This document shows positions 1-8,365 of a DNA stretch of 61,161 nucleotides, piece by piece. The notes below the pieces were generated by a model, which was not told where the DNA came from, searched no databases, and saw nothing but the letters and a program-made list of their open reading frames with translations. Source of the stretch: Promethearchaeota archaeon Loki_b32. GTDB taxonomy: Archaea; Asgardarchaeota; Lokiarchaeia; Sigyniarchaeales; SOKP01. The stretch is from positions 1 to 61,161 of the forward strand of contig NJBH01000023.1 of the NCBI GenBank assembly GCA_005223125.1, written 5' to 3'. Each line of letters opens with the position of its first letter. Positions within the stretch are counted from its first letter, which is position 1. Made by a program: the position numbers and the translations under genes.

Positions 1-431
1 TAGATGAAATGTGTTCTGATATTACTTGGACTTATTGGGTAGGTAGTAATCCTTCAGAAGAATTCATAGATGCGTACAATGCACTTTATGAGTCAAAAGA
101 AATTGCAAATAAATATTATACTGATGGTACTCCAAGTCGTTTGCCTGCCATAAAATGTCGCGAATATTTAGCTGAAAAAGGTTATGATCATGAGAAATTG
201 TTTTTTCATGGATTAGGACACGCGCTAGATTTCGAAGCCCATGGTGTTGGTCCACGAGTAAGTTCGAAAGCACCTGAAAATACTCTACTCAAGGAGAACA
301 TGGTGTATACAAATGAACCCGGGCTCTATTGGATTGGTAAATGGGGGATAAGACTAGAAGATGATCTTATAGTTGGTAAAGAAAAATGCGAACAAGTAAC
401 ATACAACCCTAAAGAGCCTATAGTGATCTAA
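1..431 (+). CDS. M24-family metallopeptidase (Xaa-Pro dipeptidase-like), 3' part only
   Basis: The reading frame is open from the window edge, so the gene begins upstream; the ATG at position 9 is internal, because the codons before it (Asp-Glu) join directly to the conserved CSDIT segment. The visible 140 residues are the C-terminal half of a pita-bread-fold peptidase. CSDIT supplies a metal-binding Asp, HGLGHALD a catalytic/metal His, NEPGLYW a metal Glu and RLEDDL the last metal Glu. Family knowledge: such enzymes use two divalent metals to remove N-terminal residues or cleave Xaa-Pro dipeptides in the cytoplasm. The first metal Asp and the N-terminal domain are outside the window, so aminopeptidase and prolidase cannot be told apart. 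The family call is secure, the substrate is not. Confidence 0.88.
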   Translation, partial: DEMCSDITWTYWVGSNPSEEFIDAYNALYESKEIANKYYTDGTPSRLPAIKCREYLAEKGYDHEKLFFHGLGHALDFEAHGVGPRVSSKAPENTLLKENMVYTNEPGLYWIGKWGIRLEDDLIVGKEKCEQVTYNPKEPIVI

Positions 432-610
432 TCCATTGCTTTTCAGCGATGAAAATATTATGCAATAACTTATAATAATTCTTCAAAATAGTTTATTCAA
501 GCAAAAGCTTTTTATAGTTGATTTGTCACGGGATAATTGAAAATAGTGAAAAAATCTTCACTATTATAGCGAATCTATATTTTTATAATTTTGAAGGTCT
601 TTTTTGAAAT

Positions 611-2005
611 GTGTATAAAATGAAAATAAACAGAAAATGTTTTAGAATTGTTTTTACCGCTTGGATAGGCGTGCTTTTCTTAATGGGTTCGACATTCTTT
701 AACGAGATCAATACGAAACTCAACGAGGATTCTATTCAACTTCATAATTCAAGTGCATCAACTGATCTTTCATATTACACCTGGGGAGGAAGCGGTTCGG
801 AGGACGCATTTGATATCGCAACAGATTCATCAAACAATTCTTATGTAGTTGGGAAAACTAATAGTTTTGGGGAAGGTGATTATGACTTTTGCTTAATAAA
901 GTTCAATTCCTCCGGCGTGGAATGGAATCGAACGTTTGGTGGAATGTATAGTGATTGGGGAAAAAGTATCGTATTGGATTCCTTCAACAATATATACATC
1001 ACAGGGTACACTGAAAGTTATGGTGCTGGTGGCTCTGATATATGGTTGTTAAAAATCAACTCAACTGGGGGTGTGGAATGGAATCATACATGGGGAGGAA
1101 TTTACGACGATGTTGGATGGAGCCTTGCATTGGATTCCCTAAACAACGCGTATGTAACTGGATATACAAAGAGTTTTGGGGAGGGTGATTCGGACATGTG
1201 TTTGGTAAAGTTTAACTCAAGTGGTGTGGTATGGAACTACACTTGCGGAGGAAGCTATATGGATGTAGGTTATAGTGTGAAGCTGGATCCATTAGGGAAC
1301 GCCTATATTGTAGGAGACACTAAAAGCTTTGGAGTGGGAAAAACAGACATTTACTTGGTTAAGTTTAACTCGAGTGGGATGGTATGGAACTATACGTGGG
1401 GATGTGTCGAAGATGATCAGGCGACAGATATAATCTATAGTCCTTCTGGGGACTTATATGTCGCTGGGTATTACGAGCAACCTCCTAATTGCCATATCCC
1501 TCCTGGAGTTGGAATAAATTCTGTTCTAGGCTTGATAAAATTCACTTCTGAAGGAATTTATCAGTGGAACAGCACGTGGAAAGAAGGATATCTAGATTAT
1601 TCCTCTGGAATGGTGATGGATTCTTCAGGAAATGCATACGTTGCAGGATATACTCTCACAGACGGTCTGGGAGATTATGATTGGTGCTTGGTGAGGTTTA
1701 ATTCAAGTGGTGTTGCAGATTGGTATTGCACATGGGGTACAAGTGAATGTGAAGCCTGCAGAGCAGGTGTAGTGCTTGGCTCGAATGGAACGGCTCTCGT
1801 TGCTGGATATACGCTTGGCTACGGTGCTGGCGGAGCTGATATTTGTGTGGTGCAATTCATACTTGGTCAATGCCCAGTCGCACTACCCGAAGACACAAAC
1901 GGTCTAGTGATCCCGGGATATGATCCAGTCATTTTTATTGGTATCGCTGTTGTGATATCGATATGTTTAATCAAAAGAAAACAAAAGTTCACAATGAGAA
2001 AATAA
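611..2005 (+). CDS. Secreted SBBP-type beta-propeller surface protein with C-terminal membrane anchor
   Basis: A hydrophobic N-terminal helix (about residues 10-30) looks like a signal peptide. It is followed by seven tandem blades of about 45-50 residues with the pattern D..NN.Y..GYT.S.G.GD.D..L.KFNSSG..WN.TWGG, typical of SBBP/beta-propeller repeats. The C-terminus has VIPGYDPVIF followed by a hydrophobic stretch and IKRK, which resembles the IPGY-type C-terminal sorting/anchor signal of Lokiarchaeal surface proteins (recalled family knowledge, not searched). The first codon here is GTG at 611; an ATG three codons in (620) is an equally good start. The gene is visibly richer in G and C than its neighbours, which may mean a different history or strong selection on the Gly/Trp-rich repeats. 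Likely an extracellular, N-glycosylated (many N-S-S/N-x-T sites) binding or scaffold protein; the ligand is unknown. Confidence 0.75.
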   Translation: MYKMKINRKCFRIVFTAWIGVLFLMGSTFFNEINTKLNEDSIQLHNSSASTDLSYYTWGGSGSEDAFDIATDSSNNSYVVGKTNSFGEGDYDFCLIKFNSSGVEWNRTFGGMYSDWGKSIVLDSFNNIYITGYTESYGAGGSDIWLLKINSTGGVEWNHTWGGIYDDVGWSLALDSLNNAYVTGYTKSFGEGDSDMCLVKFNSSGVVWNYTCGGSYMDVGYSVKLDPLGNAYIVGDTKSFGVGKTDIYLVKFNSSGMVWNYTWGCVEDDQATDIIYSPSGDLYVAGYYEQPPNCHIPPGVGINSVLGLIKFTSEGIYQWNSTWKEGYLDYSSGMVMDSSGNAYVAGYTLTDGLGDYDWCLVRFNSSGVADWYCTWGTSECEACRAGVVLGSNGTALVAGYTLGYGAGGADICVVQFILGQCPVALPEDTNGLVIPGYDPVIFIGIAVVISICLIKRKQKFTMRK

Positions 2006-2334
2006 AAATATTAATATCCTAATAGGATTATCTAAACCACAATTTTTCAGATCTCTTTGTTATAAAGATCAAAAATTGATACTCACAGGAGAATGATAGA
2101 AAAAAAGAGAAAAAGTCGGAAAACATGATATTCAAATTAGGTAAATGTGATTAAGATTAGGGTCTTGAAAAAACACATTCATCACAATATTTATATTAGG
2201 TTAAATTATACAGAGTGAATAAATAGAGATAGTTTTACTGGGATTGTATGTTTTAAAAAAAAATTAAAAATATTAGATTATTTAAAAGATTATTAATAAT
2301 TACTAATATTGAAGAAAATAACCGTGGGTTAAAA
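2006..2334. other. AT-rich intergenic region with one copy of a short dispersed motif
   Basis: No gene or RNA is seen in these 329 bases. Positions 2115-2136 carry a motif (TCGGAAAACATGATATTC) that recurs nearly identically at 4461-4482, in both cases preceded by an A/G-rich run. The rest is A/T-rich spacer, presumably holding the promoter of the downstream zinc-ribbon gene. Confidence 0.5.
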
Positions 2335-3498
2335 ATGGTGAAAATAAAATGTTTTAAATGTAATTCTACAAGTATTGCTTCAAAACCATTTTTACATCGA
2401 AACCCTATAGGTACAACTTCTCGTTCTACATATAGAAGAGAAATTGTTACAGATCATTACCAACTTATTCCTTTAGCTGTTTGTAAAAAATGTAAGAGAC
2501 AATTTAATATTACTCAGAGATTAATTCCTTTTATGAGATTTCCATGTTGTTGGTGTGTAATTTTTTTTTTTCCAATAATAGGTTTCATAACTATTGGTTT
2601 TGCATTCTTACCAGGATTAATACTAATACTTATTGGTTTTTTAACGTTGGTATTTGCACTCTATTCTATGTATCGAGATACTAAATATTCTAAGCGCAGT
2701 AGTGGCAGGTATTTAAGAGTGTTTGGTAATGAGATATATGTAAAATCAGAGGATATGGTTGAATGGGTACACTATAATGAATTTATATCTGATGATTTTA
2801 AACCGTTAGTTTTAGATAAAACAGATAAAGTCCAGTTAAGATCTGTAATAATATCTCGGGTTAAACAAGGACATCAACTACAAAAATTAAACTTAAAGGG
2901 AACCGCAGAATTAGTTTCAGATTATTTCAATTTGGTAAATAATACAAAATCTTTATCCGAATATAGTAATTTATTAATTGAATTAATTCAAATAGATACA
3001 GCGTATTTTCATAACATGCTTTATCCTTGGGTATTGAAAAGACAGCTAAAAGCCTTTTCTGAGAAAGATTTACTAGACATGGAAAAAAAAATAGTCAAGA
3101 ATTCATTTATAGCAATAGATATTGGTGAAAATATAATAACGGATTTTCTAGGGACAATTTTTGTAAAACACTTAAAAAAAGAAAAAATCACTATTCAAGG
3201 TCATATTTTCTTTACTAATTATAGAATCTTATGTCCCTTCTGCCAATTTAAAATTAAAGATTCCATTCATGATTTAGAAGATAAAATTCTTCAACAACAG
3301 AAAGAAAAGATTACTGTTGGGTCACTTAAACCTTTTCTGAACATTCCCATAAATGTAGCAAACGATAATGTAGAATTAAAAGGTTTGTATCTTGTTATGC
3401 AGTCTAACTTTTATGAGAATTATAGGTTAGATATTAAGATAAGCTCTGTGGAATATTTAAAACATCATTATCAACTAATAAAAAAAGGATTCAAGTAG
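2335..3498 (+). CDS. Zinc-ribbon membrane protein of unknown function
   Basis: I do not recognise a family for this 387-residue protein. The N-terminus has a zinc-ribbon pattern: CFKC near residue 6 and CKKC near residue 52. A Cys-rich hydrophobic segment follows (FPCCWC, then two membrane helices between about residues 65 and 110). The C-terminal 270 residues are charged and helical, with another Cys pair (LCPFC) near residue 303. This suggests a cytoplasmic metal-binding head tethered to the membrane. The start is the ATG at 2335; a GTG follows directly and cannot be excluded. The gene stands alone, with AT-rich spacers on both sides. Confidence 0.6.
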   Translation: MVKIKCFKCNSTSIASKPFLHRNPIGTTSRSTYRREIVTDHYQLIPLAVCKKCKRQFNITQRLIPFMRFPCCWCVIFFFPIIGFITIGFAFLPGLILILIGFLTLVFALYSMYRDTKYSKRSSGRYLRVFGNEIYVKSEDMVEWVHYNEFISDDFKPLVLDKTDKVQLRSVIISRVKQGHQLQKLNLKGTAELVSDYFNLVNNTKSLSEYSNLLIELIQIDTAYFHNMLYPWVLKRQLKAFSEKDLLDMEKKIVKNSFIAIDIGENIITDFLGTIFVKHLKKEKITIQGHIFFTNYRILCPFCQFKIKDSIHDLEDKILQQQKEKITVGSLKPFLNIPINVANDNVELKGLYLVMQSNFYENYRLDIKISSVEYLKHHYQLIKKGFK

Positions 3499-3592
3499 AA
3501 ATTTATAAAATCATAGTTTACGCATTGAAAGAAAATATTAAGATTCTTAAGAAATTACAAGAGAGAGCACAAAAGTAAGAATTTCATCAGAA

Positions 3593-3967
3593 TTGGATCC
3601 GGATTTTAATTACTATGATCTCGAAATGGGGAGTCCAAAGGAAGAGCGTAGGACATTTCACAGGAAATTCAATGGAAGACTTATTAATAGGTGTTATAAT
3701 GAGCTAATTCAATGTGCGCACCAATCTAACTCCAGATTTGCTTTCCATGCATTAGGAGTCATAATATTAGAGTATGGGGCAAAGATGCCTGATGAAATTA
3801 AGAAGCTTATTATTGAAAATTCTCGTTGGATAGATGGGCGTAATAGATTTAAACATAAGCTAGCCCCAACTGAAAGAAAAAAATATCTTTTCGACTTTAT
3901 AGCAAAATTGTTAGAATATAAAGATGGAGAAATTGTTAAATTTCCTTGGGTACCAGAAGGCAATTAA
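3593..3967 (+). CDS. Small helical protein of unknown function
   Basis: A 124-residue predicted protein, rich in Arg/Lys and aromatic residues, with no recognised domain. The first available codon is TTG (3593); an ATG at residue 12 (3626) is an alternative, and the open frame may itself be a shortened descendant of a larger gene. The central part (EYGAKMPDEIKKLIIENSRW then IDGRNRFKHK) is copied in decayed form about 265 bases downstream, which argues that this was once a real, duplicated sequence. Function unknown. Confidence 0.4.
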   Translation: MDPDFNYYDLEMGSPKEERRTFHRKFNGRLINRCYNELIQCAHQSNSRFAFHALGVIILEYGAKMPDEIKKLIIENSRWIDGRNRFKHKLAPTERKKYLFDFIAKLLEYKDGEIVKFPWVPEGN

Positions 3968-4079
3968 TTTCACAGAATTCTTTAGGATTATTATTGACAT
4001 TTCGTTAAGAAATATTGTCAACTTTGTAATTTTTAAATATAAATAAATTTCTAAGTTATAAAATTCAAAAATTAATACT

Positions 4080-4186
4080 GGAAAATTCTCGTTGGATAGA
4101 TGAGCGTAATAGATTTAAACATAAGCGAGCCCGAACTGAAAGAAAAAAATATCTTTTCGCCTTTATAGCAAAAATTTTAGAATAAA
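4080..4186 (+). pseudogene. Decayed partial duplicate of the small gene at 3593-3967
   Basis: About 105 bases here match positions 3814-3920 with few substitutions. The conceptual translation reads ENSRWIDERNRFKHKRARTE then RKKYLFAFIAKILE and ends at an in-frame TAA, whereas the parent continues for 15 more residues. No start codon or 5' half is present, so this is a gene fragment, not a gene. Confidence 0.75.
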
Positions 4187-4277
4187 GGAAGAAAAAATAA
4201 TAATAATATCTTGAATTTATAAATTCTCCAATTTATAAGATAAAAATTAATAAATTTTGAAGGTCTTCATTCAGGAG

Positions 4278-4300
4278 ATTGTAGTTAGCTACAATTTTTA
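4278..4300 (+). terminator. Perfect 7-bp hairpin followed by a T run
   Basis: ATTGTAG-TTAG-CTACAAT forms a 7-bp stem with a 4-base loop and is followed directly by TTTTT. It resembles an intrinsic terminator reading on the plus strand, but the nearest plus-strand gene is over 300 bases upstream, so its role is uncertain. Confidence 0.3.
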
Positions 4301-4460
4301 GTATAATAATCATTAAGATCTTTAGAATCCAATCCTAATAGATTTCTATATTTCTTATTATTAAATTTTAATTATAAGTTAAATTGCTAGAAATTAATTT
4401 CAGGTTTAGTACAGACACAATATCTTATATATCGAAGAATTAAAAGAAAAAAAGGAAAAG

Positions 4461-4627
4461 CTCGGAAATCATGATATTCAAAATTGCAAAAAGAGGAGAC
4501 GTATTTATCTAATAACAGGGTTAAGGGTTGAGGTATTTAGCCGATTCAACGGCATTAGGTATTTCCCAATGTGGAGTATCCCTCCGCATTTTAAGAATAT
4601 ATTTTTTATCATGATATTCCGATCTTT
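4461..4627. repeat. Hairpin-rich segment bounded by inverted copies of a short motif
   Basis: The left edge (4461-4482, CTCGGAAATCATGATATTC) and the reverse complement of the right edge (4607-4627, GATCGGAATATCATGAT) are similar, giving imperfect terminal inverted repeats. The interior is richer in G+C than its surroundings and can form two hairpins: GCCG/CGGC at 4540-4553 and AATGTGGAG/CTCCGCATT at 4568-4590 (9 bp with one G-U). It could be a tiny non-autonomous mobile element or a structured RNA; nothing in the sequence decides between them. Confidence 0.35.
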
Positions 4628-4719
4628 TTATTTACATTTAATGTTCATCAAAAACTAGTATTTAAGGATTTCCTTTTTTTTCACATGAAAAAAATGACAA
4701 AGTTTTCTTATTTTTTTTA

Positions 4720-5574
4720 TTAAATATCTAATTTCCTTTCCTTTATCAACTCAAATAATGACTCGTTTATTATAGGTTTTCCATATTTGTTAGAAAAATT
4801 TACTAAAATTAATTTTATTAACTTCTTTTTCTTGTAGTATTTAATGTTACAGTCATTTTTATTGGAAAATTTTCGAAGATTATCATTTTTCGTTCTACAA
4901 TTATTAAAATTCCGAAATTTCTTTTCTTTTAAAAATTTGAGAATTTTTTCTTTTAAAATCCGTTTTACATTTTTATCGTAAAATCTAGCAATATCAAACC
5001 CATTAAAATTAACACATAATAGATTCCAACTTGGAATTTTAGCGAAATTAACATTTTTAATATAATAGCTCTCAAATTTTGATCGAAATATTTTTCGATA
5101 CTTCTTTTTTGAAGAGAGAGAAAAATGTAAGGCAAAAGGAGGTGTAATTGTGGTTTTATCTTTATAAAATTTTATATTGACATAATATACTCGTCCACCG
5201 TACATTCCATGAAGAAAATTTTCAACCGAACTTATTTTAACATTCTTTTTGTCTTCGGGAAATTTCGGTGAGGCCACACAACCACCCTTTCCATAGATTA
5301 TCCAAAGTACATGTATACCATTCTTGTTATAATATTCAGTTCGTTCAATGATTTCTTTTACTGAAATATATGAATTCTGAACTTCTACAACAATTTCTTC
5401 ACCAGATTTAAATCTGAAATATACATCTGCTCTTCTATTAATAAAATATTTTTCAAGAGATTTCTCTATTAAATCTTTATTGTTTTCTGAGATATATTTG
5501 AAAAATAATCTTTTAATTGCTTTATGGTAAAAGGATTCTGATTTCGTGTTATGAGTAGATAAAAGATTAGACAT
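4720..5574 (-). CDS. CoiA-like PD-(D/E)xK-fold nuclease
   Basis: The N-terminal 120 residues match the competence protein CoiA-like pattern: INRRADV (Asp50), then IVVEVQNSYIS (Glu64, Gln66), the D...ExQ variant of the restriction-endonuclease fold, followed by the characteristic ER..YY...GI.VLWI strand. The C-terminal half is basic and very Lys/Asn-rich with no recognised domain. CoiA-like proteins occur in many genomes outside competence and often behave as accessory defence or DNA-processing genes; the role here is unknown. The gene is extremely AT-rich, is transcribed alone on the minus strand, and sits beside the rearranged patch at 4-4.6 kb. Confidence 0.65.
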   Translation of the reverse strand: MSNLLSTHNTKSESFYHKAIKRLFFKYISENNKDLIEKSLEKYFINRRADVYFRFKSGEEIVVEVQNSYISVKEIIERTEYYNKNGIHVLWIIYGKGGCVASPKFPEDKKNVKISSVENFLHGMYGGRVYYVNIKFYKDKTTITPPFALHFSLSSKKKYRKIFRSKFESYYIKNVNFAKIPSWNLLCVNFNGFDIARFYDKNVKRILKEKILKFLKEKKFRNFNNCRTKNDNLRKFSNKNDCNIKYYKKKKLIKLILVNFSNKYGKPIINESLFELIKERKLDI

Positions 5575-5712
5575 TAGTTAAGTGAATATTTTATCTTTAT
5601 CTTAGTTAAATAAAATTGATTTTCAAAAATAAAGTTAAACGGGTAAAAAGTTTAATAAATTTTTAAATAAGATTTTTATTACTATCCTAAGTCAAACTCT
5701 ACTTTGAACAAA

Positions 5713-6906
5713 TTAACCTTTCCCCAAATTAGGTATATATTTCTCATCCGAGATTTCTATAAGAGATTTTGTGTAATCTATTATTTTCTTGGTTATTTCA
5801 GGGTGAGAAAGCATCTGAACTTGAACTTTTTCTCCTCGATCCCATAATAAATAAGGAGGGTCTTCATACTGGGCAATTTCTTTAGCTTCTTTTATCCAAC
5901 TATCTGGTAATTCATTTTCTAATTCTATATCGAGCATTTTGGATAAAAATATAGTCCATGCTCTTGGAACAACGGTCATCAAATACCCCCCACCACCTAA
6001 AGCCACCCATTTATTTTGACAATATTCACGTGCAGCTGTTTTCAATGTTTGAGCAATGTCTCTATAAATAGATAGTGAGAATCCCATTTGGGTTAGTGGG
6101 TCATCAAAATATGTATCTACTCCAAGTTGAGTTATTAAAATATCCGGAGCATATGCTTCTAATAATTTTGGAGCGGTTTTTCTAAACAAATTTAAAAATG
6201 GCTTATTATGTGTTCCTGGTAATAATGGAAAATTTATGGAAAAGCCTTTTCCTTTTCCTTCTCCATTTTCATTAATGTTCCCCGTCCCTGGAAAGAGGAA
6301 TCTACCATCTTGATGATATGAAATTGTTAAAACATTGGGATCATCATAAAATAGCCATTGAACACCATCTCCATGGTGACAATCAATATCTAGATAAGCA
6401 ATTTTAATATCCTTTTTTAACGTCTTGAGATGATTTATAGCCACTCCAATATCATTAAAAATACAAAAACCTGATGCTTTGTCTTTCATAGCATGATGTA
6501 AACCACCTGCGGGATTAAATGCGATTTTAAATTCTTCTTCATTCCAAACAGTTTCAACGGCTTTAATCGACGCCCCACATATTAGAGCAGATGCTTCATA
6601 CATTCCTTTAAAAATTGGATTATCTCCAGGACCTAAACCATAACGATATGGAATCACACTATTATCTTTAGGATTTTCACTTAATTTTTTGACAACCTTA
6701 ATATATTCTGGTGAGTGTGTGCTTTCAATTTCTTGTTGAGTAGCTATTCGAGGTTGTATAATTGTTAGTCTTTGATGTTCTAATAATTTTAATTTCTCCA
6801 TTAGACTATATGTCAACTTAAGTCTTAAGGGTCTTAAAGGATGATCTCTACCAAAATTGTATCTTTGATATTCATCTGTATAGATGAGTCCGACTTTATC
6901 AACCAT
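5713..6906 (-). CDS. Histone deacetylase/AcuC-family amidohydrolase
   Basis: A 397-residue arginase/deacetylase-fold enzyme with a complete active site: the His dyad His137-His138 in GGLHHA, zinc ligands Asp175 and His177 in DIDCHHGDG, the third zinc ligand Asp264 in GVDTYFDDP, and the catalytic Tyr308 in GGGGY. Family members remove acetyl groups from lysines (AcuC acts on acetyl-CoA synthetase in bacteria) or from small acetylamines. Length is normal for AcuC. It is divergent from the 7101 gene and is not in an obvious operon. The fold and chemistry are secure; whether the substrate is a protein, a histone tail or a polyamine cannot be read from the sequence. Confidence 0.92.
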   Translation of the reverse strand: MVDKVGLIYTDEYQRYNFGRDHPLRPLRLKLTYSLMEKLKLLEHQRLTIIQPRIATQQEIESTHSPEYIKVVKKLSENPKDNSVIPYRYGLGPGDNPIFKGMYEASALICGASIKAVETVWNEEEFKIAFNPAGGLHHAMKDKASGFCIFNDIGVAINHLKTLKKDIKIAYLDIDCHHGDGVQWLFYDDPNVLTISYHQDGRFLFPGTGNINENGEGKGKGFSINFPLLPGTHNKPFLNLFRKTAPKLLEAYAPDILITQLGVDTYFDDPLTQMGFSLSIYRDIAQTLKTAAREYCQNKWVALGGGGYLMTVVPRAWTIFLSKMLDIELENELPDSWIKEAKEIAQYEDPPYLLWDRGEKVQVQMLSHPEITKKIIDYTKSLIEISDEKYIPNLGKG

Positions 6907-7100
6907 ACTAGTAATTAAAATATAAAATCCTATTAATTATATTAATGTAAATTATATTTCTCTTTTATTTTTCTTGTTATATTTGATAAATTCTAAAAAA
7001 AAGTATTAATAAATATGAGAACTTGTATTATCAAAATATCATATTAAAAAAAATATAAGAAATAAATAGTTCATATAGAATTAATTTCAATCTTAAGAGA

Positions 7101-7655
7101 ATGAGCCAAAACTTCCGAAAATTTATAACTCGAGTGGGTCGGGAATCTGAATTTAAACCACTTAAGAACCAATTGCTTAATTACTTAAAAAAAGAGAGCG
7201 AAAATAAGTATAAGAATTATCCTAGGCTTTTGGAGTTAATGACAAATTATTGGCCAGAATATAAAGATCGCTCGCGCATCTCTCATCTCTTAATAGATCA
7301 TCATGAAGAAATTTTTTCTTTTTATTTGAATACATTCTTTCATTTCCGAAAGGGGGGCTTATCGTTCTCTGATCCAGAAGCCCCTACTCCCGTCGATTTC
7401 AAATTAGTCTTTAAATATCATTATAATGTTAAAGAAGTTGAAATTATCGAAGATGTGATGAAAGAAATAAATCTAGATGCCAGCACAGAATCCATTTTAA
7501 AGAGACTTTTTATATTTACGGTAAGTTCTTTTGGTTTTATGGTTGAACAAATATTTGGGAGACCATTTGCGTTCCAATTTTTTGATATTTCTGCAAATTC
7601 TCTTCCTAATAATGAATGGGAAGTAATCGCAATAATTTCTGGAAGGGAACAATAA
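7101..7655 (+). CDS. Conserved-looking protein of unknown function
   Basis: A 184-residue soluble, mostly helical protein. I see no recognised domain, signal peptide or membrane segment. It is rich in aromatic and charged residues, with a cluster around YWPEYKDRSRISHLLIDHHE and a hydrophobic C-terminal strand ending VIAIISGREQ. It lies between the deacetylase-like gene (divergent) and PDCD5 (convergent, 38-base gap), so it is a single-gene transcription unit. Confidence 0.6.
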   Translation: MSQNFRKFITRVGRESEFKPLKNQLLNYLKKESENKYKNYPRLLELMTNYWPEYKDRSRISHLLIDHHEEIFSFYLNTFFHFRKGGLSFSDPEAPTPVDFKLVFKYHYNVKEVEIIEDVMKEINLDASTESILKRLFIFTVSSFGFMVEQIFGRPFAFQFFDISANSLPNNEWEVIAIISGREQ

Positions 7656-7693
7656 TATATTCTAATAATAATTGTTAGTTTTAATATAAATTA

Positions 7694-8122
7694 TTAATCC
7701 TTACTAAGAAATGAACTTAAATCCATCATGTCATCCCCTCGTTTCACTTGAATCTTAGACCTTATACCTTTGGCTTTCCTTTCAAGATATATAATCGCAT
7801 CAAGAGGTATTTTTCTTGGAACTCCTCCTCTCTGCTGTATTAATGTTAATAAATAATCAATGTTTTGTATTACATCTGGACTTATAAGTTCATTATAAAT
7901 ATTCTGATAAACAAGGGGTTCATTAACCTTTATATTGTTTAGATGTGTATACGCATCCTGAGCTAAAACAACTTTTAAAACGAAATCAATTTTTTCATAT
8001 ATAGAACTAACTCTTTCTTGAGCAGCTTCCTTTCTCTTTTTAGCATCCATCATTACCTTCATCTTTCGCATACGAATTTTTTCTAATTCATGTTGGTCAA
8101 TATTATAGTTATTTTCACTCAT
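7694..8122 (-). CDS. PDCD5/TFAR19-family DNA-binding protein
   Basis: A 142-residue protein with the family features: a charged N-terminal helix with the ELEKIRMRKM motif, then a three-helix bundle and a C-terminal KRG-containing tail. Length fits archaeal PDCD5 homologues (usually about 110-130 residues), with about 10 extra N-terminal residues. Archaeal members are small nucleic-acid-binding proteins often encoded near ribosomal genes; in eukaryotes the family acts in apoptosis and tubulin folding. No ribosomal genes are visible here. Transcribed alone on the minus strand. Confidence 0.85.
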   Translation of the reverse strand: MSENNYNIDQHELEKIRMRKMKVMMDAKKRKEAAQERVSSIYEKIDFVLKVVLAQDAYTHLNNIKVNEPLVYQNIYNELISPDVIQNIDYLLTLIQQRGGVPRKIPLDAIIYLERKAKGIRSKIQVKRGDDMMDLSSFLSKD

Positions 8123-8365
8123 CTATTTTTTTTCTCTTTAGTCCTATTTACTTTTTAGCGGCTCTCACTATTTTATAATACACATTAACTATACATCCAA
8201 TAATTAAAGTAATGACGTCCTAAATAATAAGTTTGTGAAGTTTACTTAAGACGGATCTAAATTTACTCCATTGTATTTGAATCTTTTGAATATCAAAACA
8301 AATTAAATAAAGAGTTTTAAAGTTTAAATATTAATAAATTAAATGTAATTTAATTCTATCCTTAT

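Larger units (their letters stand above)
3968..4719. other. Long intergenic region with gene debris, hairpins and a possible structured element
   Basis: This 752-base stretch has no intact gene. It contains an imperfect hairpin at 3994-4021 (TTGACA paired with TGTCAA) just after the preceding gene, a decayed copy of that gene's 3' part (4080-4186), a perfect 7-bp stem followed by T5 at 4278-4300, and a hairpin-rich segment flanked by inverted motifs at 4461-4627. It looks like a small patch of repeated rearrangement. Confidence 0.55.
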
